Source: Verrucomicrobiota bacterium (lineage in GTDB: Bacteria; Verrucomicrobiota; Verrucomicrobiia; Limisphaerales; JAHDYP01). Taken from it: DNA of 33,839 nt. Positions 1 to 8,450 of the stretch are shown in pieces. Each line of letters starts with the position of its first letter. Position 1 is the first letter of the stretch. A program made the translations under genes and the position numbers. The notes under the pieces were generated by a model. It made no database searches and was not told where the DNA came from. It was given only the letters and a program-made list of their open reading frames with translations. The stretch spans positions 1 to 33,839 of the forward strand of contig JAHDYP010000015.1 of NCBI GenBank assembly GCA_023383055.1, read 5' to 3'.

Positions 1-289
1 CGATCTGGCCGTCGATCTGCAGGCGGACGATGTTCGTGCGCGCTTCGCCGTTCACCAATTTGAAATTGCCAGCCACCAGCAGCTTGTCGCCCGGGTGGGA
101 GACAATGGCGGTGACCGGTCCGTCGAATCCGGTGCCGAGGTTAAAGCTGGGATCGGGGTCGCCCGGATTGGCGGCGAGACTTACGCTAAGAAGGACCGAA
201 GCCAGCAGGATGCGGGTGGTAGCAGTTTTCACGATCAGGAAGGTTTGAAGTTTGAACGCGGCGGAAAAGTACGTGCTCAAGTCGGACAT
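1..289 (-). CDS. Secreted delta-60-type repeat protein, N-terminal part (cut by the window edge)
   Basis: Translating the minus strand from ATG 287-289 gives 96 codons without a stop, running off the left edge. A short polar lead is followed by a hydrophobic export signal around residues 27-41 (ILLASVLLSVSLAA). The mature part then begins DPSFNLGTGFDGPVTAI and continues with KLLVAGNFKLVNGEAR and VRLQIDG. This is the pattern of the delta-60 repeat (DPSFN..., G.F...NG..R..IARL..DG), which forms beta-propeller-like secreted proteins. AGGAG lies four bases before the ATG and supports this start. An in-frame GTG at codon 20 would give a more usual signal peptide and is the alternative. A good promoter lies at 382-410. 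Only the first repeat is visible; the ligand or role cannot be told. Confidence 0.75.
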   Translation of the reverse strand, partial: MSDLSTYFSAAFKLQTFLIVKTATTRILLASVLLSVSLAANPGDPDPSFNLGTGFDGPVTAIVSHPGDKLLVAGNFKLVNGEARTNIVRLQIDGQI

Positions 290-586
290 AATACTCCTGG
301 GCGCGGAATCGGTTTGCACTGAGAGCGAGCGTGCGACCGAGTCAATCGCCCTTTTGAGCCTTTTCGGTTTTGGATGAGCGCATTGTAGGCAAAGCACAGC
401 ATAAGGTCAAGAGCGCACAAGTTGTCCGGGTTCTAATATTTCCGTCCAATGCCGCGGTGGCAGTGCGATCCGCGCGCTGTCGCACGCGGTCGGCGGCTGC
501 CCCGCCCAACCGTCGTGGGCCGGCAAGAATTCCATTGAGCGGCTCCGGAATTCGTCCATCATGTGCGGCAACGAAAAGGAACCGAG
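290..586. other. Divergent intergenic region
   Basis: These 297 bases separate the minus-strand delta-60 gene from the plus-strand gene at 587. They hold the promoter at 382-410 for the minus-strand gene and an AAAGGA ribosome site at 575-580 for the gene at 587. I found no convincing promoter for the plus strand. Open frames crossing the region on both strands are rich in Arg, Pro and Ser and look like by-products of GC-rich DNA. Confidence 0.5.
382..410 (-). promoter_or_regulatory. Sigma-70-like promoter for the delta-60 gene
   Basis: Read on the minus strand, TTGACC (405-410) is followed by exactly 17 bases and then TACAAT (382-387). Both boxes match the housekeeping consensus at five of six positions. 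Transcription would begin near 375, giving a leader of about 86 bases before the ATG at 289, which has its own AGGAG. This long-leader layout contrasts with the boxes right at the start codon seen at other genes here. Confidence 0.6.
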
Positions 587-1282
587 ATGAGCAATGCGAA
601 ATCAGCGGGATCGGCGGGTGGCGGTTCGGGCCGCAGTTGTTTGTTATACGGCTGTTTGACGCTGGTGGTGTTGATGATTGCGGTGGCGGTGGGGGCGTTT
701 TTTGCGGGCCGGTATGCGATGAACCGGGTGGCTGCGTTTGTGGAGCAGTACACCGAGACAGCGCCCATGACCATGGCGGCCGCGGAGATGTCAACGGAAG
801 ATTACGAAGGATTGGAAGGACGGTTGAAGACGTTTCAGGAGGGGTTGAAAGAGGGCAAACGAGTCGAACCACTGGTCTTGACCGGGCGGGAACTCAACGC
901 CTTGATCGCGCGGAAGCCGGAATTGGAGGCCTGGCGGGACCGTTTACACGTCGACTTCGAGGGCAGCCAGGTCAAGGGACAGGTCAGCCTGCCGTTGGAT
1001 GAATTGGCCAAGTTCCCGGGGCTGTCGCGTCTGGCCGGGCGGTTTCTCAACGGCACGGCGATTCTGAACGTGAAACTCGAGCAAGGGCGGCTCGACGTGC
1101 GGGTGGATTCCCTGGAGGTCAAGGGGCAGGCTCTGCCGGATGAGGTGCTCTCCCAATTGCGGTTGCACAATTTGGCGCAGGACCTCGAGAAGAACCAGGC
1201 GTTGTCGGAGACATTGGGGCAGTTGAGCAGCATCAAAGTGGCGGACGGCGAGGCGACGATCAAAGCCGCCGGAAGCGAGTGA
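587..1282 (+). CDS. Membrane-anchored protein of unknown function
   Basis: The protein has 231 residues. A short Gly/Ser-rich N-terminus is followed by one strong transmembrane segment at about residues 18-41 (LLYGCLTLVVLMIAVAVGAFFAG), so the rest probably lies outside the membrane. The distal part alternates charged helical stretches with beta-like segments (KGQVSLPLDEL, NGTAILNVKLEQGRLDVRVDSLEVKG), reminiscent of lipid-binding or LEA-like folds, but I recognise no named family. ATG 587 is chosen because AAAGGA lies six bases upstream; a GTG at 563 in the same frame has no such site. The gene at 1332 follows in the same direction but seems to have its own promoter. Confidence 0.8.
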   Translation: MSNAKSAGSAGGGSGRSCLLYGCLTLVVLMIAVAVGAFFAGRYAMNRVAAFVEQYTETAPMTMAAAEMSTEDYEGLEGRLKTFQEGLKEGKRVEPLVLTGRELNALIARKPELEAWRDRLHVDFEGSQVKGQVSLPLDELAKFPGLSRLAGRFLNGTAILNVKLEQGRLDVRVDSLEVKGQALPDEVLSQLRLHNLAQDLEKNQALSETLGQLSSIKVADGEATIKAAGSE

Positions 1283-1297
1283 TTGGCACTTTCGCCC

Positions 1298-1325
1298 TTG
1301 CACTTGAGAAAGGCAAAGCTAGCCT
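1298..1325 (+). promoter_or_regulatory. TTGC-type promoter ending six bases before a start codon
   Basis: TTGCAC (1298-1303), 16 bases, TAGCCT (1320-1325), six bases, then ATG at 1332. With usual initiation six to eight bases after the -10 box, the transcript would start at the ATG and be leaderless. No Shine-Dalgarno sequence is present. The same arrangement recurs before other genes in this window. Confidence 0.5.
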
Positions 1326-1331
1326 GAAGTC

Positions 1332-1601
1332 ATGCCGAAGAGCAAGAAGCACGGGAAGGCGGTCCTGTTGGGTGTGGGGTTGGATTCCGACGGGCACAAG
1401 CGCGTGACGACGGGACCGAACTTCGCCCTGGTGGGTGGGACCCAGGAGACCCATGAGGAGATGACCGAGAAGGCGATCAAGATCAACGAGAAGCTGGCCG
1501 CTAAAGGCAAAAGCCTGGAGGAGGTCAGCCACGATGAGTTTACGGATATCGCTCACGCGGTGGGTCTGCGGCGGCAGTTGCCGGAGTCGAACCAGAACTG
1601 A
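1332..1601 (+). CDS. Small conserved-looking protein of unknown function
   Basis: The protein has 89 residues, is soluble and highly charged, and has no signal or membrane segment. It begins MPKSKKHGKAVLLGVGLDS, continues with a basic middle (DGHKRVTTGPNFALVGG) and has a helical, Lys/Glu-rich second half ending near RRQLPESNQN. I do not recognise the family. Codon use resembles its neighbours, and the promoter-like boxes exactly six bases before the ATG support a real gene. It is followed by 183 non-coding bases and the nuo genes; nothing in the sequence ties it to respiration. Confidence 0.65.
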   Translation: MPKSKKHGKAVLLGVGLDSDGHKRVTTGPNFALVGGTQETHEEMTEKAIKINEKLAAKGKSLEEVSHDEFTDIAHAVGLRRQLPESNQN

Positions 1602-1725
1602 ACCCCGGCGGCGGCCGGACCCAAGTGGCCCGAAATAGCGCAATCCGAATGAATCGAAACCCCAATAAGCCAATGAAAGCAGGAGTCTCTTCGGTTCCTT
1701 TGGGTTTTCGATATTCCCTGTTTCC

Positions 1726-1753
1726 TTCGGATTTCGGATTTCGGATTTCGGAT
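1726..1753. repeat. Four perfect tandem copies of a heptamer, TTCGGAT
   Basis: TTCGGAT is repeated four times without error at 1726-1753, followed by a T-rich end. It lies in the 183-base gap between the gene ending at 1601 and nuoA at 1785. The surrounding DNA is clearly more AT-rich than the genes. A related GGATTT-based heptamer array occurs at 29923-29972. Confidence 0.85.
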
Positions 1754-1784
1754 TTTCCGGCTGCTTCGTTTACGGCTTATCGGC

Positions 1785-2168
1785 ATGCCTGAAACCAACC
1801 ATGAATATTTGGTGTTGGCGGCATTTGCGGTCGCGGCGGTGGTGTTTGCCTTGACCCCCCTGGGCCTGGCGCGCTGGTGGGCGCTGAAGTTTGCCCCGGC
1901 GAAACCCGGGCGCGAGAAGAACGCCACTTACGAGTGCGGCTTGGAGTCGAAAGGGGACGCCTGGATCCGGTTCAAGTCGGAGTATTATCTCTACGGGATC
2001 ATATTCCTGATCTTTGACGTCGAGACGATCTTTCTGTTGCCCTTCGCGGTGGCGTTTGGGGGGCTCTCGGTGGGGGCATTCGTGGCGATGATGGTGTTTT
2101 TGCTGTTGTTGGCGGAGGGGTTGGTGTGGGCCTGGCGCAAGGGCCTGCTGACGTGGGGGCCGCGTTGA
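1785..2168 (+). CDS. nuoA: NADH-quinone oxidoreductase subunit A
   Basis: NuoA is a small membrane subunit of respiratory complex I, placed where the quinone-reducing module meets the membrane arm. The 127-residue protein has the family's three transmembrane segments (about residues 8-28, 64-85 and 90-112). It also has the hallmark loop [12 protein letters not shown], followed by [28 protein letters not shown], which carries the conserved acidic DVE. The length is normal. It opens the cluster nuoA-B-C-D. I see no clear promoter box or ribosome site at the ATG; the preceding gap holds the heptamer repeat. Confidence 0.95.
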   Translation: MPETNHEYLVLAAFAVAAVVFALTPLGLARWWALKFAPAKPGREKNATYECGLESKGDAWIRFKSEYYLYGIIFLIFDVETIFLLPFAVAFGGLSVGAFVAMMVFLLLLAEGLVWAWRKGLLTWGPR

Positions 2169-2788
2169 GTCCGGCGGACGATGGGCTGCGCGGGGAATTG
2201 CGGCGCCAGGGGATCCTGACGACGAGCCTGGAGGAACTCTACAACTGGGGCCGGCGCAACTCGATCTGGCCAATGCAATTCGGGCTGGCCTGTTGCGCCA
2301 TCGAGATGATCGCCACGACCATGGCGCGGTATGATCTGGCGCGGTTCGGCGCCGAGATTTTCCGACCTTCACCGCGGCAGGCGGATTTGATGATCGTGTC
2401 GGGGACGGTGACCAAGAAGATGGCGCCGCAGGTGGTGCGGTTGTACAACCAGATGGCGGAACCGAAGTATGTCATTGCTATGGGCGCCTGCGCCATCTCG
2501 GGCGGCCCGTTCAAGCAGGGATACAACGTCCTCAAAGGCATCGACCGGTATCTCCCGGTCGACGTCCACATCCCGGGTTGTCCGCCGCGGCCGGAGGCGT
2601 TGATCCATGCCTTCATGACCCTGCAACGGCGCATCAGCGAACAGACCTTGCGGGGCCAGGGACGGCCGCGGCACCTGGATCCGGAGGGAACCGCGGAGTT
2701 CCCGGTCCCGGTGCACGGCGGACACGACTTGGTGCCGCCGAAGAATGCATCGATCTGGCAGCCTCCGGCGGTGCGGCGCGAGGCGTAG
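2126..2788 (+). CDS. nuoB: NADH-quinone oxidoreductase subunit B
   Basis: NuoB is the complex I subunit that holds iron-sulfur cluster N2, the last electron carrier before quinone. The four ligands are visible: adjacent Cys56-Cys57 (GLACCAIEM), Cys122 (GACAISGG) and Cys152 ([10 protein letters not shown]), with the family's spacing. The start is uncertain. GTG 2126 has GGAGG seven bases upstream but overlaps nuoA by 43 bases; GTG 2153 and TTG 2165, which shares bases with the nuoA stop, are in-frame alternatives. The C-terminus carries a polar tail of about 45 residues after the conserved core. Translation is probably coupled to nuoA. Confidence 0.95.
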   Translation: MGLAQGPADVGAALSPADDGLRGELRRQGILTTSLEELYNWGRRNSIWPMQFGLACCAIEMIATTMARYDLARFGAEIFRPSPRQADLMIVSGTVTKKMAPQVVRLYNQMAEPKYVIAMGACAISGGPFKQGYNVLKGIDRYLPVDVHIPGCPPRPEALIHAFMTLQRRISEQTLRGQGRPRHLDPEGTAEFPVPVHGGHDLVPPKNASIWQPPAVRREA

Positions 2789-2820
2789 CCGGCCAGGTGC
2801 AAGACTTGAGAGGGATCGAA

Positions 2821-3456
2821 ATGTTGTCACCGGAAACGATCAAGGCGCAGGTCGAGTCGCTCGTCCCCGGCGCGGAATTGGTGGTGGTGCCCAACGGCAG
2901 CACCGACAACCCTGGCGCATTGCTGGTGCGAGGCGAGCAGGCCGTGGCCGTGGCGCGCGCCTTACGGGAGCACCCGGCACTGCGGCTGGATTACGCCTCG
3001 AATGTGACCGGGGTGGACTGGCCGGATCAGGTGCTCCGCGAGAAGCACCGCATCAAACTGATCGTCGAGGGCGAGGAACGGGAATTCGAGGAGGAACGCG
3101 AGCGCCGCGTGCCCGGCTATTTGGAGGTGGTCTATCATCTCTATTCCATGGCTTTGGGCCACGGGCCGGTGGTCTTGCGCTTGCGCACCGGGAACCGAAA
3201 CGACCAGGTGAGTCTGCCCTCGTTGACTCCGGTGTGGCGCAGTTGCGAGCTGCAGGAACGCGAGGTCTTCGACCTGTTCGGTGTCCGGTTCGAGGGACAC
3301 CCGGATCTGCGACGACTTCTCATGTGGGAGGATTACCAGGATCATCCGATGCGCAAGGACTATTCCGACCCGGACGATTACGAGTATGAACCGACGGCGC
3401 ACGATCGGGTCCTGGCTCGCAGCCGGGCCCGCCAGGGGGAAGGTGCCGCGTCGTGA
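2821..3456 (+). CDS. nuoC: NADH-quinone oxidoreductase subunit C
   Basis: NuoC (30-kDa subunit) belongs to the peripheral arm of complex I and packs against NuoD and NuoB. The 211-residue protein shows the family signature in the second half: [32 protein letters not shown], then HPMRKDY. ATG 2821 is chosen because it is preceded by GAGGGATCGAA, gives the usual length, and lies 32 bases after nuoB; the same frame is open further upstream but inside nuoB. NuoC is separate from NuoD here, not fused as in E. coli. Its stop overlaps the GTG of nuoD. Confidence 0.95.
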   Translation: MLSPETIKAQVESLVPGAELVVVPNGSTDNPGALLVRGEQAVAVARALREHPALRLDYASNVTGVDWPDQVLREKHRIKLIVEGEEREFEEERERRVPGYLEVVYHLYSMALGHGPVVLRLRTGNRNDQVSLPSLTPVWRSCELQEREVFDLFGVRFEGHPDLRRLLMWEDYQDHPMRKDYSDPDDYEYEPTAHDRVLARSRARQGEGAAS

Positions 3457-4613
3457 GCCGGACCGGCGAATTCGAACCGCTGACCGTTCCCGGGGAAAGC
3501 GGCGCCGGTGAGGGTCAGGACGTGCTCGAAGTGGCGATGGGGCCGCATCATCCCTCGACCCACGGCGTGTTCCGGATGGACGTGGCGGTGGCGGGCGAGC
3601 GGATCGTGCGCCTCAAGCCGGTGTTTGGTTATCTGCACCGGAACCACGAGAAGATCGCCGAAACCGGCAGTTACCTGGCCGCCATGCCCTACACCGACCG
3701 GTTGGACTATTTTTGCTCGTTGACCAACAACTGGGCCTACGCGCTCGCGGTCGAGCGGTTGACCGGGCTGCGGCCGCCGGAGCGGGCGGAATATATCCGC
3801 GTGATCACCGCGGAATTAACCCGGCTGCAGAACCACGCCTGTCTGGTGGGATTTCTGGCCCAGGACATGGGAGCCTCCGGCACGCCCCTCATGTACGCCT
3901 TCCGGGAACGGGAGAAAATCCTGGATCTGTTCGAATCGCTGACCGGCTCGCGGATGATGTGCAACTACATGCGGTTCGGCGGTTGCCGCTGTGATCTGCC
4001 CGATGGCTGGCTGGACCAGGCCCGCCAATTGGTGGCCGACTTTCCACGGTTCCTCGACGAGTTCGAGCGGTTCCTGGCCGACAACGAGATCCTGATGGCG
4101 CGCACCCAGGGCATCGGGGTGTTGCCGCCAGAACTCGCGATCAACGCGGGGGTGACCGGACCGATGCTGCGGGCCAGCGGCGTCAATTATGATCTCCGGA
4201 AGGTGGATGACTACGGGATTTATCACCGGTTCAAATTCCGCGTGCCTCTGGGAGACCACGGCGATGTGTACGACCGGTACATGATCCGGGTCCTCGAGAT
4301 GCGCGAGTCGGTCGAAATTCTGCACCAGGCCCTGCGCGACATTCCCGCAGGCCCGATCCTGGACCCGAAATCCAAACCCCGCGGCTTCCGTCCCAAGCCG
4401 GGCGAAGCCTACGGCCGCATCGAAGCGCCAAAAGGCGAGCTCGGCTTCTACCTGATCAGCGACGGTGGGTCGAATCCCTACCGCTACCGCGTGCGACCGC
4501 CGAGCCTGATCAATCTGACGGTCTTGGAGGACATGTGTCTCGGGCAAACCCTCGCGGATGTGGTGGTGATTTTGGGCAGCGTCGATATTGTGCTCGGAGA
4601 AGTGGACCGGTGA
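3453..4613 (+). CDS. nuoD: NADH-quinone oxidoreductase subunit D
   Basis: NuoD (49-kDa subunit) forms most of the quinone-binding cavity with NuoB. The 386-residue protein has the family landmarks: [13 protein letters not shown] at about residues 29-41, [19 protein letters not shown], the central [15 protein letters not shown] segment (here [12 protein letters not shown]), and the C-terminus [23 protein letters not shown]. The conserved His and Tyr of the quinone site lie in HHPSTHG and DYFCSLTNN. The GTG start shares GTGA with the nuoC stop, so the two are likely translationally coupled. No nuoE follows; the next gene encodes an unrelated secreted repeat protein. Confidence 0.96.
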   Translation: MSRTGEFEPLTVPGESGAGEGQDVLEVAMGPHHPSTHGVFRMDVAVAGERIVRLKPVFGYLHRNHEKIAETGSYLAAMPYTDRLDYFCSLTNNWAYALAVERLTGLRPPERAEYIRVITAELTRLQNHACLVGFLAQDMGASGTPLMYAFREREKILDLFESLTGSRMMCNYMRFGGCRCDLPDGWLDQARQLVADFPRFLDEFERFLADNEILMARTQGIGVLPPELAINAGVTGPMLRASGVNYDLRKVDDYGIYHRFKFRVPLGDHGDVYDRYMIRVLEMRESVEILHQALRDIPAGPILDPKSKPRGFRPKPGEAYGRIEAPKGELGFYLISDGGSNPYRYRVRPPSLINLTVLEDMCLGQTLADVVVILGSVDIVLGEVDR

Positions 4614-4772
4614 CCCGAGGCTGTTGGAGCGTTCTGGAATTCGGCCGAAAGGAAGAGTACCGCTCCGAACGTTCCGACGAATGGCGGACACCCCACGTCA
4701 CCGACCTGCGCGGAGCGTCGTAACGCGGAAGGGAGTGAAAAGCGTTGCAAATATATTCCATAAACGCATTGT

Positions 4773-7700
4773 ATGATGCGGTTATTCAATCGCATGAACC
4801 GCATATCCACCTCACGATGGCCAATGCCTCCCGGCTTTGGAACGACCTCAAGCACATTCCCGCGCCATTCGGTCAGGCGACAGTTTTCGGCGTGGTCCAC
4901 CAGCGTAGGGTGGGGTTGGCGGTGGGCGCTGCGGGTATGGGCGATCTGCCTGCTGACCGTTGTAGAGGTGGTTGGCCAGGGCACGCTGACCAACGGCTTG
5001 AGCCATGCCGCGGCGCTGGGCAGTGGCACGACGAACCGCCACTCGTTTGCCGCGAGTGCGGGGGATCGCCTGGCGCTGCAAGTGGCGAAGACGAGCGGCG
5101 GGGCCGGTTTCACGCCGCGGATGGAGGTTTTGGGGCCGGACGGCTTGAGTCAGGGGTTGGCTGCGCATGGGGTGGCCGCGCGGTTGGATTTGCAGGCGGA
5201 CCTGGACGGGACCTACACGGTGTGGCTCAGCGACCAGAGCGGGGTGGGATCGGGGACCTACGATTTATGGCTGGCGCAGGTGCCGGGGGCATTTGAAGTG
5301 GCGGAGGGTGACGAGGGTGGCGAATTGGCCAACGGTTCTGTGCACGAGGGGTCGATCACGGTGGGAGACCTCGATCTTTGGACCCTCGAAGCGGATGCCG
5401 GTGATCGGATCGTGGTGACGATTGGAGAGCTGGGTGGCGGCGCGGGGTTCACGCCGCGGATCGAGTTGATGGGACCGGACGGGGCGCGGTTGGGGAGCGA
5501 CGCCGGGGGCGTGGCGGCGCGGTTTGACATTCAGGCCGCGGCGGGAGGCACCTTCACAGTGCTGGTGAGCGATGCCGAACGGGTTGGGGCAGGGACGTAT
5601 GCCTTGCGGTTGGCGCGCATGCCGGCCGATTTCCAGGTTCCGGCGGAGGACGAAGGGGGAGTCACCACCGACGGGGTGAATCACGACGGGTCGATCACGC
5701 TGGGTGATCTGGATTCGTGGACCTTCGAGGCTGAGGCGGGTGATTTGGTCACGGTGCAGGTGACAGAACTGAGTGGCGGGGCGGGTTTCGAGCCACTGGT
5801 GGAGGTGGTTGATCCGAGTGGCGACCAGCGCGGGGTGGGGCGACACGCGTCCAGTGTCGCCCTCGAGGTGGCGGTGGTCGAGGCAGGGAGGTTCACGGTG
5901 TTGGTCAGCGATGCGAACAAATCGGGGGCGGGGACGTATCGGTTGACGGTGAATCGGAGTGTGGTGGGGCCGGCGGTGGGGGAAGTTTTGATCAACGGCG
6001 AGACGCGCTTGGGCGAGATCACGGCGGCGGGTGAAACCAATGCCTGGTCGTTCACGGCCACGGCAGGCGATCGGCTGGTGGTGCGCGCGGGGGAAATCGG
6101 CACGGGCGCGTTTGTGCCCTGGCTGAGGTTGTACGACCCGAGCGGTGCGCTGTTGGATCAGGATTTCAACGCATCGGCGGTGGAGGTGACTGCCCGGGCG
6201 ACGAGCAGCGGGACCTTCGTGGTGTCGGTGGCTGACGGAACTTCGGGGGGTAACCAGACGGGCGGTTATGGCATCAGTCTGGCCAAGACCGGGGAGGCGC
6301 TGACGATTGCCGCGCAGGACGAAGGGGGCGCGTTGGTGAACGGCTCGTCCTACGTGGGCGCCATTGACGTGGGGGACATGGACGCCTGGGCATTTACCGC
6401 GAACACCGGGGAGACCCTGGCGATCTGGGTGGGTGAGACGACGGCCGGTGCTTCCCTGACTCCCTGGCTTCGGCTTTACGGGCCCGACGGCGTCCAGCTT
6501 GCCGCGGACTTCAACCAGACCGCCGCGGAGGTGACCGTGCGAGCGACGAACAGCGGGGTGTTTCTGGCAGTGGTGGCGGATGGCACTAGCACGCTGGGTG
6601 GAACCGGCAACTACCGGATCAGCCTGGCGAAGACGGGGAGTGCGCCGGAGATTTCGGCGGGGGATGAAGGCGGTGCGCTGACGAACGGCGTCTCCCACGT
6701 GGGTGCGCTCGAGGTGGGCGACGTGGATGCCTGGACATTCCGCGCCAACGCCGGTCAAAGCGTGGCGGTTTGGGTGGGCGAATCTTCCCCAGGGACGACT
6801 TTGCTGCCCTGGCTGAGGCTATTCGGGCCGGACGGCGCATCGCTGGCCGCGGATTTCAACGCGGCGGCGGCCGAAGTCACGTTCCGGGCGACGAACAGCG
6901 GCACGTTCCTGGTGTTGGTCACCGACGGCACCAGCACCCGGGGTGGCAGTGGCAACTATCGGTTGAGTCTCGCCAAGACCGGAAGTGCGCTTGAAATATC
7001 GGCGGCGGACGAAGGCGGCGACCTGGTAAACGGAGAGACTTATCTGGCGACGATCGAGGTCGGGGATGTCGACGCCTGGACGATTCACGCGCAGGTGGGA
7101 GACACCCTGGTAGCGCGGGTTGGTGAGTCCTCGGCCGGCGCGTCGTTGGTGCCCTGGCTGCGGCTCTTTGGACCGGACGGGGTGCTGCTGTCGGCCGATT
7201 TCAATGCGGCCGCGGCCGAGGTCAGAACCCGGGCGACGAACAGCGGACCGTTCCTGCTGGTAATGGGCGACGGCACCAGCACCCGGGGCGGCAGTGGCAA
7301 CTATCGGTTGAGCGCCGTGCGCACGGGCGGTGCGATCAGCATTTCGCCGGGAGACGAAGGCGGGGAAGTGATCAATGGGGCGACCTACGTGGCGGCCATC
7401 GAGGTGGGGGATCTGGATGCCTGGACATTTCATTCCGACGTTGGGGAGAACATCCTGGTGCGCATGGGCGAGACGGTGGCCGGGAGCGGGTTGGTGCCCT
7501 GGCTGCGGCTCTCTCGTCCGGCTGGCGTTTTGTGGGCCGCGGACTTCACCGCGGCCGCGGCGGAGGTATCGTTTCGGGCCACCAACAGCGGCCTTTTCAC
7601 GGTGGTGGCCGCCGATGGCGCCAGTACGCTGGGTGGGAGCGGGAATTATCGGCTCAGCATGGCCAAAGCCGGCAGCCCGTTGATCATCTCAGCGGGGGAC

Positions 7701-8255
7701 GAAGGCGGAGCCATGGATGGCAGCGGCGAGTATGAGGGGACGATTGACGTCGGGGATGTCGATGCGTGGACCTTCACCGCATGCCAAGGGGAGACCATCT
7801 CGCTGAGCGTGACCGAGATGGTGGCCGGCAGCGCCCTGACGCCCTGGATTCGGTTGTACGGGTGGGACGGGGAGTTGTTGCGATCCGCGTTCGGCGCGGC
7901 AACGGGTGCCATCATGGACTTTATCGCTCCCGCCCACGGAACTTACACCGTGGTGATTGGGGACGGGAGCTCGACGATCGGAGGTGCGGGCACGTATCGG
8001 CTGGTTGCGAATGGTCTGCGGGATGAACTCCGGTTTTGCCCGCCTCGTTTGGCCGGCGAGGGGCGCACCCTGACGGTGATTGGCGGGGTGGCGCGCGAGC
8101 CGTTCACGTTGCTGTCTTCGATGGACGCCGGCTTGCCGTTGTCAGCCTGGGAACCGCGGGTCGAGGGGCAATTCGATCTTTACGGCGTAATGACCTTTAC
8201 CGATCTCGAGGGGGCGGAAGACGCCCAGCGGTACTACATTTTGCGGCGGCCATGA
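4773..8255 (+). CDS. Large secreted protein with nine PPC-like beta-sandwich repeats
   Basis: The 1160-residue protein consists almost entirely of nine tandem units of about 108-115 residues. Unit starts lie near residues 70, 180, 293, 401, 516, 631, 746, 861 and 976. Each has the pattern of pre-peptidase C-terminal (PPC) domains: a GDVDAWTF-type strand, A..GD.L..., PWLRL.GPDG, and a closing G.YRLS strand. No catalytic domain is visible. A closing module (about 1085-1160) ends AQRYYILRRP, like other secreted proteins of this group. The export signal is the hydrophobic stretch near residues 52-68. Before it lie about 50 unusual Trp/Arg/Ser-rich residues, so translation may begin at ATG 4794 or 4824 instead. 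It sits between nuoD and nuoI; adhesive or matrix roles are possible but unproven. Confidence 0.85.
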   Translation: MMRLFNRMNRISTSRWPMPPGFGTTSSTFPRHSVRRQFSAWSTSVGWGWRWALRVWAICLLTVVEVVGQGTLTNGLSHAAALGSGTTNRHSFAASAGDRLALQVAKTSGGAGFTPRMEVLGPDGLSQGLAAHGVAARLDLQADLDGTYTVWLSDQSGVGSGTYDLWLAQVPGAFEVAEGDEGGELANGSVHEGSITVGDLDLWTLEADAGDRIVVTIGELGGGAGFTPRIELMGPDGARLGSDAGGVAARFDIQAAAGGTFTVLVSDAERVGAGTYALRLARMPADFQVPAEDEGGVTTDGVNHDGSITLGDLDSWTFEAEAGDLVTVQVTELSGGAGFEPLVEVVDPSGDQRGVGRHASSVALEVAVVEAGRFTVLVSDANKSGAGTYRLTVNRSVVGPAVGEVLINGETRLGEITAAGETNAWSFTATAGDRLVVRAGEIGTGAFVPWLRLYDPSGALLDQDFNASAVEVTARATSSGTFVVSVADGTSGGNQTGGYGISLAKTGEALTIAAQDEGGALVNGSSYVGAIDVGDMDAWAFTANTGETLAIWVGETTAGASLTPWLRLYGPDGVQLAADFNQTAAEVTVRATNSGVFLAVVADGTSTLGGTGNYRISLAKTGSAPEISAGDEGGALTNGVSHVGALEVGDVDAWTFRANAGQSVAVWVGESSPGTTLLPWLRLFGPDGASLAADFNAAAAEVTFRATNSGTFLVLVTDGTSTRGGSGNYRLSLAKTGSALEISAADEGGDLVNGETYLATIEVGDVDAWTIHAQVGDTLVARVGESSAGASLVPWLRLFGPDGVLLSADFNAAAAEVRTRATNSGPFLLVMGDGTSTRGGSGNYRLSAVRTGGAISISPGDEGGEVINGATYVAAIEVGDLDAWTFHSDVGENILVRMGETVAGSGLVPWLRLSRPAGVLWAADFTAAAAEVSFRATNSGLFTVVAADGASTLGGSGNYRLSMAKAGSPLIISAGDEGGAMDGSGEYEGTIDVGDVDAWTFTACQGETISLSVTEMVAGSALTPWIRLYGWDGELLRSAFGAATGAIMDFIAPAHGTYTVVIGDGSSTIGGAGTYRLVANGLRDELRFCPPRLAGEGRTLTVIGGVAREPFTLLSSMDAGLPLSAWEPRVEGQFDLYGVMTFTDLEGAEDAQRYYILRRP
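5973..8012 (+). repeat. In-gene tandem repeat with exact 345-bp period
   Basis: The Asp codon of the DEGG motif occurs at 6318, 6663, 7008, 7353 and 7698, each exactly 345 bases (115 codons) apart. The equivalent point of the unit before is 5973, again 345 bases earlier. The three units upstream differ in length. At DNA level 6924-6967 and 7269-7312 match over 44 bases with one difference, so the copies arose by fairly recent duplication or exchange sequence by recombination. Confidence 0.85.
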
Positions 8256-8267
8256 GCGTCGGACAGC

Positions 8268-8304
8268 GCCCGGGCCACCGAGTGATCGAGGCGGCCCGGG
8301 TTTT
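8268..8304 (+). terminator. Possible terminator after the PPC-repeat gene
   Basis: CCCGGGCC (8269-8276) pairs perfectly with GGCCCGGG (8293-8300) across a 16-base loop, and four T residues follow at once. It begins about a dozen bases after the stop of the repeat protein and precedes nuoI, so nuoI may need its own promoter. The loop is long and the T run short, so this is tentative. Confidence 0.4.
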
Positions 8305-8450
8305 GGTTCGGTGCGGGATTTGGCTTGCGGTGGCTTGTACGACCCAGTTTGCTAGGCCGCACGGTTCAGGGACGGCGGTGGCAAGGGCCGGGGGCACGTC
8401 GCCGTCGTGGCGATTTGTCGGCCCGGGGGCGAGCGAGATCAAGCGACGAT

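Noticed and set aside
1726..1753. Possible CRISPR remnant
   Set aside because: The repeats are seven bases long and directly adjacent, with no spacers and no cas genes.
5265..6758. 497-codon open frame on the minus strand opposite the PPC gene
   Set aside because: Its apparent repeats merely mirror the PPC repeats of the plus strand.
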